The notes below the pieces were generated by a model, which did not search any database, was not told the DNA's origin, and was given only the letters and a program-made list of their open reading frames with translations. Shown here piece after piece: positions 1-8,043 of a stretch of DNA of 64,000 bases; position 1 is the stretch's first letter; every line of letters starts with the position of its first letter. This DNA comes from PALSA-505 sp036267135 (lineage in GTDB: Bacteria; Actinomycetota; Actinomycetes; Streptosporangiales; Streptosporangiaceae). The position numbers and the translations under genes are program-made. The DNA lies in the NCBI GenBank assembly GCA_036267135.1, contig DATAWQ010000160.1, forward strand, positions 1 through 64,000, in the 5' to 3' direction.

Positions 1-18
1 GGCTGGCTGCGCCCCGGT

Positions 19-1254
19 TCAGGGGGTGAGCACCCCGTACGGCAAGCCGACCGTGACCGGGATGCGAATCGCGCGGCCAAGGGTGCCGGTGGCCGAGTTG
101 ATCGGGACGATCTTGATCTGCCCATGGGCGGATTGCCCCGGTTCCGGAACCCAGGTGGCGGCGTAGAGGGTTCCGCCGCCTGGGCTGAGCCCGATCTTGG
201 AGTAATCCCCCTTCAGAATCGGCTTACCCGCCGTCTTAGTGGCTGTGCTGATGGGCACGATCGCACCGTCCGAGCCACCGAGGTTGTTGACGTAGACCGT
301 CTTTCCGCTCGGAGTGATCACCATTTGATAAACGGGGCGGCCGCCGATTGCCTGGCCGGCTTTGCCGGTGGCCGTGCTGACCGGCACAACTCCATGGTCT
401 GTGCTGATGTAAAGAGTCTTCCCGTCCGGGGCGAGAACCATCGAATCCGGGTAGGACTTGGTGCGGAAGATCGGCCGGCCAGGATTATCCGTGGCCAGGT
501 TGACCGGAGTGACGACGGCTGCCCCCGCGTTTAGCGCTGTGACATAAGCCGTCTTCCCACCCGGGCCGAACACCATGCCGCTGGCGCTACCGCCGATAAG
601 GAACTGCCGACCGGTCCTGCCGGTGGCCGTGCTGATCGGGGTGACACCGTTAGGCCCGCTGTCCGGGAGGTCGTACGCCGTTTTCCCGTCCGGGGCGAAC
701 ACGATTTGCCCAACCCAGGAACCTGGGAGATGAATCGGCTTGCCGGGCTTGTTCGTGGCGAGGTCAATCGGGACGACGGTGCTCGAGCCATTGCTGCTGG
801 CGTAGCCGATCTTCCCGTTTGGGTCGATCGTGAGCTCAGCACCAGGCCCGACCGCGCGGACGTTGATCGGCTTACCGGGCTTGCCGGTGGCAGTGGAGAT
901 CGGGATGATCGTCCCCGCTCCAGAAACATAGAGGGTCTTCCCGTCCGGGGTGACCGCCGCCGCGCCCGCATCGTCAACCCGAATCAGCTTCCCGGCCTTG
1001 CCGTTGCTGACAGGGACGATCGTCCCGACCTTCCCGTGCTGGCCAGCGGGACTGTAGAGGGCGTAGACGGTCCGGGCGGCCGAACCCGCGTCGGCTGACG
1101 CTGCTGGCGCGGAAGCATGGACGGGGGAAGAAACGGCGGCGCAGACACCCACCGCGGCGATGACGGCGACCCCGGCGGCCAGCGGCACCGCCCAGCCCGG
1201 CCGGCGGCCCCCGGAGGGCCGGGTCTGGCGCGGTTCGTCCTTCGTTTCAGGCAT
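19..1254 (-). CDS. secreted YVTN-type beta-propeller protein
   Basis: A 411-aa protein with a charged N-terminus and one hydrophobic segment (about residues 20-47, GWAVPLAAGVAVIAAVGV then a VHASAPA-like end), fitting a signal peptide or membrane anchor. The rest is 7-9 repeats of about 45 residues built on the pattern PDGKTLY...PISTATGKPGKPI, the signature of YVTN/surface-layer beta-propellers. These usually form extracytoplasmic blades that bind proteins or ligands; no catalytic residues are evident. The ATG at 1254 follows GAGAGG. It stands alone, 195 bp from the next gene upstream. The specific ligand is unknown. Confidence 0.85.
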   Translation of the reverse strand: MPETKDEPRQTRPSGGRRPGWAVPLAAGVAVIAAVGVCAAVSSPVHASAPAASADAGSAARTVYALYSPAGQHGKVGTIVPVSNGKAGKLIRVDDAGAAAVTPDGKTLYVSGAGTIIPISTATGKPGKPINVRAVGPGAELTIDPNGKIGYASSNGSSTVVPIDLATNKPGKPIHLPGSWVGQIVFAPDGKTAYDLPDSGPNGVTPISTATGRTGRQFLIGGSASGMVFGPGGKTAYVTALNAGAAVVTPVNLATDNPGRPIFRTKSYPDSMVLAPDGKTLYISTDHGVVPVSTATGKAGQAIGGRPVYQMVITPSGKTVYVNNLGGSDGAIVPISTATKTAGKPILKGDYSKIGLSPGGGTLYAATWVPEPGQSAHGQIKIVPINSATGTLGRAIRIPVTVGLPYGVLTP

Positions 1255-1449
1255 CGCAATACCTCTCGGCTCGTTCCTCGGGTACAGGTGCGGGTGTTTC
1301 CCGCAGACGGGGCGAAGGCCGCCCGGCCACGAGCCAGCCGGCGGGTTGGTGCCGGCTGGTCACTAGGAATACCGCTGGGGCCGCCGGCCGGTTGCATCAA
1401 ACCGGCACAGATCGCGCGGGACAGGCTCGCAGCCCGGCCCGCTCCGGGG

Positions 1450-2238
1450 TCAGAGGGCGGCGCGGGCGGTCCAGCGGCCCTGGCGGTTCTCCACGGACAG
1501 GGAGACGCCGAAGCATCTGGACAGGTTCTGGTCGGTGAAGACCTCGGCGAGCTCTCCGGCGGCGACCACGGCGCCCTTGCGCAGCGCGATCGCGTGCGTG
1601 AAGCCGTCGGGTACCTCTTCGACGTGGTGGGTGACCAGCACCATCATCGGCGCCTTGGGGTCACGGGCGAGCGCGGAGAGGCGGCGCAGGAGATCCTCAC
1701 GGCCGCCCAGGTCGAGCCCGGCGGCCGGCTCGTCGAGCAGCAGAAGTTCAGGGTCGGCCATCAGCGCCCTGGCGATCTGCACCCGCTTGCGCTCACCCTC
1801 GGACAGGGTGGAGAACCGGCGCCTGATCAGGTGCGCGCAGCCGAGCGCGTCCAGCAGCGCGACGGCCCTGGTCACGTCCGCCGACTCGTAGTCCTCTTTC
1901 CAGCGGCCGAGTATGGCGTAGGCCGCGGTCAGCACGAGGTCGATGACCTTCTCGGCGGCCGGGACCCGGTCGGCGATGGCGGCGCTGGCGAACCCGATCC
2001 GGTTGCGCAGCTCGAACACGTCGACCTGGCCCATCCGCTGGCCGAGCACGTCCACGGTGCCGACGGTCGGGAAGAGTTGCGCGGCCGCGACCTGGAGCAA
2101 TGTGGTCTTGCCCGCGCCGTTCGGGCCGATGAGAACCCAGCGCTCGTTCTCGTGCGCCGTCCAGTCGACGTCGCGCAGCAGCATCGACTTTTCCCGCCGG
2201 ACGCCCACGCCGCGCAACCGCAGGACCTCATCGGACAT
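1450..2238 (-). CDS. stand-alone ABC transporter ATPase (ModF/COG1119-like)
   Basis: 262-aa nucleotide-binding subunit. Walker A GPNGAGKTT is at residues 38-46, the signature LSEGERKR at about 146-153, and Walker B LLLLDEPAAGLD follows, with the H-loop in LVTHHVEEV. No permease or binding protein lies next to it, and the sequence resembles the lone ATPases of the ModF/COG1119 group rather than an exporter subunit. Its transport role is therefore open. The start at 2238 has AAGGA upstream. It is co-directional with the response regulator ending at 2278, so it may share that transcript (gap 39 bp). Confidence 0.9.
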   Translation of the reverse strand: MSDEVLRLRGVGVRREKSMLLRDVDWTAHENERWVLIGPNGAGKTTLLQVAAAQLFPTVGTVDVLGQRMGQVDVFELRNRIGFASAAIADRVPAAEKVIDLVLTAAYAILGRWKEDYESADVTRAVALLDALGCAHLIRRRFSTLSEGERKRVQIARALMADPELLLLDEPAAGLDLGGREDLLRRLSALARDPKAPMMVLVTHHVEEVPDGFTHAIALRKGAVVAAGELAEVFTDQNLSRCFGVSLSVENRQGRWTARAAL

Positions 2239-2277
2239 CCGGTCATCCTTCCCGTTGAGGGATCGCCAGGGACGAAC

Positions 2278-3024
2278 CTACTCCCGTTGCCGGCCGCCCG
2301 CGCCGGCACCCGTGCCCCAGCCGTGATCGCCGTCGCGCGCGACCGCGTAGAGGGCTGCCTGGGTCCGGTCCTGCACACCTAGCTTGGCCAGGACGGAGCT
2401 GACGTGAGTCTTCACGGTCTTCTCCGCCACGTTCAGCGCGCGGGCGATCTCCCGGTTGGACTGGCCCCTGGCGATGTGCCCGAGCACCTCCCGCTCGCGT
2501 TCGGTGAGGGCGGCCAGGCCACCGGTCGCGGCCCGGTCCGCGCCCCGGCGGAACACCGTGTCCGCCGCCTCAGGCGACAGCAGCAGGTTCCCGTCGTGCA
2601 CCGACCTGATCGCCCGGACCAGCACGTCCGGGTCCACGTCCTTGTACAGGAATCCGCACGCGCCGGCCTGAACCGCGGCCTGCGCGGCGGCCGGGTCGGT
2701 GACGCTGGTCAGCACCAGCGTCCTGGCCGGGATCCGGCGGGCCCGCAGGTCTGCGATAACGTCGGTGCCCCTCATGCCGGGCATCTTGAGGTCGAGCAGG
2801 ATCACGTCCGGCGCCAGTTCGGCCGCGAGCCTGGCCACGTCGGGGCCGTCCGGCGCCTCGCCGACCACGTCCATGTCGTCCTGGACCTCCAGGAGCACCC
2901 GCAGCCCCTGCCGGACCACGGGATGGTCGTCGGCGATCAGCACCTTGATCCGCCGGATCGCGCCGTCCGGGACCACGGCCGCCGGGACCACGGTCTCCGG
3001 GATCACGGGGGGCTCGCCGGTCAC
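2278..3024 (-). CDS. NarL/LuxR-family response regulator
   Basis: 248-aa regulator. The receiver domain (about 25-145) has the acidic pair in IADDHP, the phosphoacceptor Asp near residue 78 in VILLDLKMPG, and Lys in FLYKDV. The C-terminal LuxR helix-turn-helix (about 173-230) has LTEREREVLGHIARG and NREIARALNVAEKTV. The GTG start at 3024 overlaps the stop of the upstream histidine kinase gene (GTGA), so the two form a translationally coupled two-component system. The signal and the targets cannot be read from the sequence. Confidence 0.93.
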   Translation of the reverse strand: MTGEPPVIPETVVPAAVVPDGAIRRIKVLIADDHPVVRQGLRVLLEVQDDMDVVGEAPDGPDVARLAAELAPDVILLDLKMPGMRGTDVIADLRARRIPARTLVLTSVTDPAAAQAAVQAGACGFLYKDVDPDVLVRAIRSVHDGNLLLSPEAADTVFRRGADRAATGGLAALTEREREVLGHIARGQSNREIARALNVAEKTVKTHVSSVLAKLGVQDRTQAALYAVARDGDHGWGTGAGAGGRQRE

Positions 3025-4220
3025 GTCCCGCTCCCCGCTTCGACCGGGAGCACCAGCTTGACCGTGGCGCCTTCCCCCGGAGAGCTGATGATGGACAGGG
3101 TGGCGCCGACCTCGGCTGCCCGCTGCCGCATCGAGGTCAGGCCCAGACCGAACTTGTCTGGCCGGAAAGACGCGCTCCGGCTGGTGGCCGCGTCCGGCGT
3201 GAACCCCCGGCCGTCGTCGGTGACCTCGATGGTGACGTGCGCAGCCGTTCTTTCTATAGAGACCTCAATCTGGCCGGCGGCCGAATGCCGCAGGGCGTTG
3301 TGCAGTGCCTCCTGGGCGACGCGGTAAGCGGCAGCGTCGCGGGCCGGGCCGAGCGAGGGCACCTGGGGCGCGCTGAACCGCACGGTGACCCCGTGGGCCA
3401 GCCCGGCCATCCGCGCGTACCGGCGCAGCGACTCGGTCAGGCCGCATTCGCTGAGGTCGGGCGGGGCGAGCCCGCTGATCACGGCGCGCAGCTCGGCGTG
3501 CGCCGCGCCGCTCAGGTCGGCCACACTGTCCATCTCGGCGGCCGCGCGGGCCGGGTCCCTGGCCGCCAGCACGGACGCGGCGCGGGCCTTGGCCCTGATG
3601 CTGAACAGCTTCTGCGACACCGCGTCGTGCAGCTCCCTGGCCAGCCGGGCGCGCTCCTCCATCACCGACAGCTCGCCGACCCGCTCGTACAGCCTGGCGT
3701 TGATCAGGGCGATCGCGGCGTGCGCGGCGAACAGGCCGAGCAGTTGCTCGTCGCGCGCGGTGAACCCGCCCGGCGTGGTCTTGTTCGCCACGAAGATGAT
3801 GCCGAGCACCTCGGCCCCATCCTTGATCGGCACGCCGAGAAAGTCGGCGAGATCGGGATGGGCGGACGGCCACCAGCCTTCGAACCTGGGGTCGGCCTTG
3901 ATGTCGGCCAGCCGCTGCGGCTTGCCCTCCTTCAGCAGGACGCCCAGCATGCCGTGCTGGCGGGGCAGCGGGCCGATGGCCTTCTGCTGCCTGGCGCTGA
4001 TGCCGTCCACCACGAACTCGGCGAACGACCCCTGCGCGTCCGGCACGCCCAGCGCGGCGTACCGCGCGCCGGACAGCGAGCGCGCCGACCGGACGATCAC
4101 CTGCAGCACGTCCCGCACCGAAAGCTGCCGGGTGACGGCGAGCACCGCCCGGCTGACCTGGTACAGCACCTCATCTTCGTCGGGCGTGGTACGCGTCGCG
4201 GAGGTACGGGCGGGAGTCAC
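3021..4220 (-). CDS. GAF-domain sensor histidine kinase
   Basis: About 399 aa if started at the GTG at 4220; an ATG at 4256 would add 12 residues. The shorter start is preferred because TAGCGT lies 7 nt upstream, a leaderless arrangement. A GAF domain (about 30-180) precedes a HisKA_3 dimerisation domain with the phospho-acceptor His near residue 198 in ARELHDAVSQKLF. The HATPase domain carries DDGRGF and GLGLTSMRQRA. No membrane segment is present, so this is a cytoplasmic, DevS/NarX-like sensor. It partners with the adjacent LuxR regulator. The ligand of the GAF domain (heme, flavin or other) is not evident. Confidence 0.92.
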   Translation of the reverse strand: MTPARTSATRTTPDEDEVLYQVSRAVLAVTRQLSVRDVLQVIVRSARSLSGARYAALGVPDAQGSFAEFVVDGISARQQKAIGPLPRQHGMLGVLLKEGKPQRLADIKADPRFEGWWPSAHPDLADFLGVPIKDGAEVLGIIFVANKTTPGGFTARDEQLLGLFAAHAAIALINARLYERVGELSVMEERARLARELHDAVSQKLFSIRAKARAASVLAARDPARAAAEMDSVADLSGAAHAELRAVISGLAPPDLSECGLTESLRRYARMAGLAHGVTVRFSAPQVPSLGPARDAAAYRVAQEALHNALRHSAAGQIEVSIERTAAHVTIEVTDDGRGFTPDAATSRSASFRPDKFGLGLTSMRQRAAEVGATLSIISSPGEGATVKLVLPVEAGSGT

Positions 4221-4227
4221 GGATCCG

Positions 4228-4233
4228 ACGCTA
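4228..4233 (-). promoter_or_regulatory. -10 box of leaderless promoter for the GAF histidine kinase
   Basis: TAGCGT on the minus strand, 7 nt before the GTG at 4220. The TAnnnT-N6/7-start geometry places transcription start on the start codon. Confidence 0.5.
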
Positions 4234-4330
4234 CCCGGGTCGCAGCGGCCTGACATCAGGCGAGGGTCCTAGGACCATTGGCCCCCGCCCACAGCGACCG
4301 CGGCCCGATGTGCCGCGGCGCCGCGCTGCC

Positions 4331-4336
4331 TAGCTT
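4331..4336 (+). promoter_or_regulatory. -10 box of leaderless promoter for the SDR gene
   Basis: TAGCTT followed by 7 nt and the ATG at 4344. No Shine-Dalgarno sequence is present before that ATG, which supports a leaderless transcript. Confidence 0.5.
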
Positions 4337-4343
4337 CGGTGGT

Positions 4344-5123
4344 ATGACAACAACACCTGACACGACGACGACAGCGACGACGACAGCACAGCGCTCACCA
4401 GCACAGGGCTCACCAGCACAGGGGCCAATCGCGGTGATCACCGGCGCCTCCAGAGGCCTCGGTCTCGCGCTGGCCGCCGGGCTCGTGGCCGATGGCTACC
4501 GGCTCATCGTGGACGCCCGCGACGGTGACGCGCTGCGCGCCGCCGTCAAGGGGATAGACGATCACGGCGCCATCACGGTCGTACCCGGCGATATCGGTGA
4601 CGCCGGCCACCGGGCCGAGCTGGCCCGCGCGGCGGCCGAACTCGGCGGTGCGAGCCTGGTGGTCAATAATGCGGGGACATTGGGTGCCAGCCCGCTGCCC
4701 GCCTTGGCCGACTACCCGCTCGCCGAGCTGCGCACCAGCTTCTGCGTGAACGTGGTCGCGCCCATCGGCCTCACCCAGCTTCTGCTGCCCGGGCTGCGCG
4801 AGCGGGGTGGCGCGGTGCTGAACATTACCTCGGACGCCGCGGTCGAGGCGTACGCGGGCTGGGGCGGCTACGGCGCGGCCAAGGCGGCCCTGGAGCAGGC
4901 CTCGAACGTGCTCGCCGCCGAGGAGAGCGTGGTCCGCGTCTGGTGGGTGGACCCCGGTGACATGCGCACCCAGATGCACCAGGACGCCTTCCCCGGCGAG
5001 GACATCTCCGACCGCCCGCTGCCCGCCGCGGTGATCCCCGGCTTGCGCCGGCTGATCAGCGAGCGGCTGCCGAGCGGCCGCTACCGGGCCGCGGAGCTGC
5101 TCCCGGCCACCAGCCAAGCCTGA
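4344..5123 (+). CDS. short-chain dehydrogenase/reductase
   Basis: 259-aa classical SDR. The N-terminus is a low-complexity Thr/Ala run followed by a 15-bp tandem duplication (the SPAQG repeat), then the Rossmann motif TGASRGLG, the structural NNAG motif and catalytic Ser and YGAAK (YxxxK). It is probably an NADP-dependent oxidoreductase of unknown substrate. The ATG at 4344 is chosen over an upstream in-frame start because a TAGCTT box sits 7 nt before it. It is followed after 31 bp by the queA-like gene, so the two are probably co-transcribed. Confidence 0.9.
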   Translation: MTTTPDTTTTATTTAQRSPAQGSPAQGPIAVITGASRGLGLALAAGLVADGYRLIVDARDGDALRAAVKGIDDHGAITVVPGDIGDAGHRAELARAAAELGGASLVVNNAGTLGASPLPALADYPLAELRTSFCVNVVAPIGLTQLLLPGLRERGGAVLNITSDAAVEAYAGWGGYGAAKAALEQASNVLAAEESVVRVWWVDPGDMRTQMHQDAFPGEDISDRPLPAAVIPGLRRLISERLPSGRYRAAELLPATSQA

Positions 5124-5154
5124 CGGTTCCACCTCGACTCCACGGAGAACGATC

Positions 5155-6162
5155 ATGCTTACCGACTTCTCGCTGCCTCCTGAGCTGGAGGCCCACGAAC
5201 CCGCCGAGGCCCGCGGCCTGTCCCGCGACGGTGTCCGCATGCTGGTCAGCCGCCGCGCGGCCGGTGAGGTCAGCCATCACGGCTTCGGCGAGCTGCCCGA
5301 CCTGCTGTTGCCGGGCGATCTGCTCGTGGTCAACACATCGTCGACCGTCCCCGCCGCTGTCCGTATTGGCGCCGGGCTGGCCATCCATTTCAGTTCACCC
5401 AGACCCGATGGGTCATGGCTGATCGAACTGCGTGAACTGCGCGGTGCGGCGACCGTGCCGTACCACGGCGGCACTCCCGGCCAGGTGCTCGACCTGCCGG
5501 GTGGCGCGGTGCTGACGCTGGAAAACCGGGTCACCACCCGGCTGTGGCGGGCCAAGCTGTCCACCGCGGTGCTGCCGTATCTGTTCGGGCACGGCGCGCC
5601 GATCAGGTACTCCTACGTGGACCACGACTGGCCGCTGGAGTCCTACCAGACCGTGTTCGGCACCAGGCCGGGCAGCGCCGAGATGCCGAGCGCCAGCCGC
5701 CCGTTCACCCCGGACCTGGTCACCCGGCTGGTCGCGCGGGGCATCACCATCGCCCCGCTGACCCTGCACACCGGCGTGTCTTCGCTGGAAGGCGGCGAGG
5801 ACCCGTATCCCGAGCCCTACGACGTGCCCCCGGCCACGGCCAGGCTGGTCAACCTGACCAGGTCGAGCGGCGGCCGGGTGATCGCGGTCGGCACCACCGT
5901 GGTGCGGGCGCTCGAGACGGTGGCTGGGGTGGACGGCACCATCAAGGCGTCGGCGGGCTGGACGTCGCTCGTGGTCAGGCCGGAATCGGGGCTGCGCGCG
6001 GTGGACGGGCTGTTCACCGGGCTGCACGAGCCGCGGTCCACACACCTGCTGATGCTGAGCGCGTTCGCCGGGGAGGATCTGCTGCGTCGCTGCTACGCCG
6101 AAGCCACCGAGCGCGGCTACCTGTGGCACGAGTTCGGCGACGTTCACCTGTTGTTGCCCTAG
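5155..6162 (+). CDS. divergent QueA-like S-adenosylmethionine:tRNA ribosyltransferase-isomerase
   Basis: 335 aa, close to the usual 340-360 of QueA. Family landmarks remain: LLLPGDLLVVNTSSTVPAAV near the N-terminus, SYQTVFGTRPGSAEMPSAS in the middle, GTTVVRALE, and LLMLSAFAGED near the end. Several positions that are nearly invariant in QueA are changed: the AGLHFT block reads SASRPFT, and TLHVGxGTFxPV reads TLHTGVSSLEGG. True QueA transfers and isomerises the ribosyl of SAM onto 7-aminomethyl-7-deazaguanine in tRNA. Because of the altered motifs the assignment to queuosine synthesis is not secure, and a paralogous function is possible. GGAG precedes the ATG. It is paired with the SDR upstream. 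Confidence 0.75.
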   Translation: MLTDFSLPPELEAHEPAEARGLSRDGVRMLVSRRAAGEVSHHGFGELPDLLLPGDLLVVNTSSTVPAAVRIGAGLAIHFSSPRPDGSWLIELRELRGAATVPYHGGTPGQVLDLPGGAVLTLENRVTTRLWRAKLSTAVLPYLFGHGAPIRYSYVDHDWPLESYQTVFGTRPGSAEMPSASRPFTPDLVTRLVARGITIAPLTLHTGVSSLEGGEDPYPEPYDVPPATARLVNLTRSSGGRVIAVGTTVVRALETVAGVDGTIKASAGWTSLVVRPESGLRAVDGLFTGLHEPRSTHLLMLSAFAGEDLLRRCYAEATERGYLWHEFGDVHLLLP

Positions 6163-6174
6163 CTCTGCTTGTTT

Positions 6175-6210
6175 GGCCGGAAAGATAAACCCTCCGGCCG
6201 TACGGGCTGG
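6175..6210 (+). repeat. dispersed intergenic repeat, copy A
   Basis: A 36-bp unit beginning GGCCGGAAAGATAAACCC and ending CCGTACGGGCTGG, lying between the queA-like gene and serB. It matches copies at 15534-15569 (plus) and 20347-20382 (minus) with only a few mismatches. The match extends upstream through CTCTGCTT into the copy at 20347. Confidence 0.8.
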
Positions 6211-6257
6211 CCTGGATGGCACCCTGTGGCCAGGCTGACGGTAGCGTGGCGTGCGCT

Positions 6258-7478
6258 ATGGACGATCCGCAGACCACGCTGCTCATCACGCTCACCGGGC
6301 GGGACCGCCCGGGGGTGACCGCCCGGCTGTTCGCCGCGCTGGCCAGGCACGATCTCGACGTGCTCGACGCCGAGCAGGTGGTGATCAGGGGCCGTCTGGT
6401 GCTCGGCGTGCTGCTCGGCTGCGCGGGGCCGCCGGACCTGACCGCGATCCACCGGGTGGTCACCGAACTGGCCGCCGACCTTGGCCTCGAGGCCGAGATC
6501 ACCGCGGGCAACGGGGACGAGCCGCGCCGCCGGGGGCGGCTGCACGTGACCGTGCTCGGCCGGCCGCTGACCCCGGCCGCGATCGCGGCGATCGCGGGCC
6601 AGGTCGCGGCGGGCGGCGCGAACATCGACCGGATCGGGCGGCTGGCCAGGCGCCCGGTGACCTGCATCGAGCTGGACGTCTCCGGCGCGGATCCCGATGC
6701 GCTGCGCGCGGCACTGACCAGGGAGGCCATCGCCCAGGGCGTGGACGTGGCGGTGCAGCCCGGCGGGCTGCACCGGCGGGCCATGCGGCTGGTGGTCATG
6801 GACGTGGATTCCACGCTCGTCCAGGACGAGGTGATCGACTTGCTGGCGGCCAGGGCCGGATGCGCCGGGCAGGTGGCCGCGATCACCGCCGCCGCGATGC
6901 GCGGGGAACTCGACTTCGCCGGCGCGCTGCGGGAACGGGTGGCGCTGCTGGCCGGCCTGGACGAGCGGGTGCTCGGTGAGGTGCGGGCCGAGCTGCGGCT
7001 GGCGCCCGGGGCACGGACGCTGGTGCGGACGCTGGGCAGGCTCGGCTACCGGTGCGGCATTGTGAGCGGTGGCTTTCTTCAGGTCATCGAGCCGCTGGCG
7101 GCCGAACTCGGCATCGACTACGTGGCCGCGAACACGCTGGAGATCCGGGCCGGGAAGCTGACCGGGCGGGTGTCCGGGCCGGTCATCGACCGGGCCGCGA
7201 AGGCGGCCGCGCTGCGCCGGTTCGCCGGTCAGGCCGGCGTCCCGGTCAGCCAGGCGATCGCGGTGGGCGACGGCGCCAACGACCTGGACATGATCGCCGC
7301 GGCGGGCCTCGGTGTCGCGTTCAACGCCAAGCAGGTGGTCAAGGACGCGGCCGACGCCGCGGTGAGCGTGCCTTACCTGGACTCGATCCTGTACCTGCTC
7401 GGCATCTCCCGCGAGGACGTGGAGGCCGCGGACGCCCTCGACGTGATAACGGAAGACCTGATGTCAGGGCGCGGCTGA
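6258..7478 (+). CDS. serB: phosphoserine phosphatase with N-terminal ACT domains
   Basis: 406 aa from the ATG at 6258. Two ACT-like regulatory domains (about 6-75 with LTGRDRPGVTARL, and 90-165) precede a HAD phosphatase. HAD motif I is VVMDVDSTLVQDE, motif II IVSGGF, motif III the Lys in DRAAKAAAL, and motif IV AVGDGANDLDM. All catalytic residues are present. The enzyme removes phosphate from L-3-phosphoserine in the last step of serine synthesis; ACT domains in homologues sense serine. Its 3' end overlaps the convergent sixA-like gene by 15 bp. Repeat copy A lies in its upstream region. Confidence 0.95.
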   Translation: MDDPQTTLLITLTGRDRPGVTARLFAALARHDLDVLDAEQVVIRGRLVLGVLLGCAGPPDLTAIHRVVTELAADLGLEAEITAGNGDEPRRRGRLHVTVLGRPLTPAAIAAIAGQVAAGGANIDRIGRLARRPVTCIELDVSGADPDALRAALTREAIAQGVDVAVQPGGLHRRAMRLVVMDVDSTLVQDEVIDLLAARAGCAGQVAAITAAAMRGELDFAGALRERVALLAGLDERVLGEVRAELRLAPGARTLVRTLGRLGYRCGIVSGGFLQVIEPLAAELGIDYVAANTLEIRAGKLTGRVSGPVIDRAAKAAALRRFAGQAGVPVSQAIAVGDGANDLDMIAAAGLGVAFNAKQVVKDAADAAVSVPYLDSILYLLGISREDVEAADALDVITEDLMSGRG

Positions 7479-7955
7479 GGCCGGGGTCCACAGCGCGCGG
7501 GCCGCGCCCGCGCCCGGCACCAGCCGCGCCCAGCTACCGAGGTCGATGACCGCGATCGCGCAGGTGGGGAAGGCCAGGTCACCCTGGCCGGTGAGGACCG
7601 ACGCGACCTCCTGCGACGTGGGGTTGTGCCCGACGACCATCAGGGTGGTCACACCGTCCGGCGTCGCGCCGACCAGGTCGAGCGTGAAGTCCTCGGTGGC
7701 GTCGTAGAGCTGTGGCTCGTACCAGACCTCGATCTCATGCCCATCGGCCAGCGTGGCCGCCAGCTCCGTCCAGGTCTGCTCGGCCCGTCGTGCGGACGAG
7801 CACAGCACCAGGTCGGGGACGAGGCCTTGGCCGCGCAGCCATCGGCCGCCCTGGGCGGCGTCGCGGCGGCCACGTCCGGTCAGCGGGCGGTTGAAGTCCT
7901 CGTACCCCGCCTTGTGCGTGGCCTTGGCGTGCCGCACCACGATGAGCCGCTTCAT
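7464..7955 (-). CDS. SixA-type histidine phosphatase
   Basis: 163-aa member of the histidine phosphatase superfamily. The phospho-acceptor motif is VVRHAKA near residue 8, the second Arg is in CSSARRAEQTW, and the second His is in VVGHNP. The short length and RHAK motif match SixA-like phosphohistidine phosphatases, which act on phosphorelay proteins in E. coli; the substrate here is unknown. GAGGAGG lies upstream of the ATG at 7955. A perfect 46-bp palindrome sits 17 bp upstream, between this gene and hppA. Confidence 0.9.
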   Translation of the reverse strand: MKRLIVVRHAKATHKAGYEDFNRPLTGRGRRDAAQGGRWLRGQGLVPDLVLCSSARRAEQTWTELAATLADGHEIEVWYEPQLYDATEDFTLDLVGATPDGVTTLMVVGHNPTSQEVASVLTGQGDLAFPTCAIAVIDLGSWARLVPGAGAARALWTPASAAP

Positions 7956-7972
7956 GCCGCCTCCTCATAAAC

Positions 7973-8018
7973 ATGAGGAAGGATTCTGGTCGCGGCCGCG
8001 ACCAGAATCCTTCCTCAT
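7973..8018. repeat. perfect 46-bp palindrome between hppA and the sixA-like gene
   Basis: Two 23-nt arms (left arm begins ATGAGGAAGGATTCTGGTC) meet with no spacer at CGCGG/CCGCG, centred at 7995/7996. It lies 25 bp after the hppA stop and 17 bp before the sixA-like start, both on the minus strand. A third TCCTCAT at about 7964 could pair with the left arm instead, giving an alternative hairpin that would include the Shine-Dalgarno region. There is no U-tract. It may be the hppA terminator, an operator, or an RNA-processing stem. Confidence 0.9.
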
Positions 8019-8043
8019 CAAGCAGCCGGCGTGGCCGCCTGGA

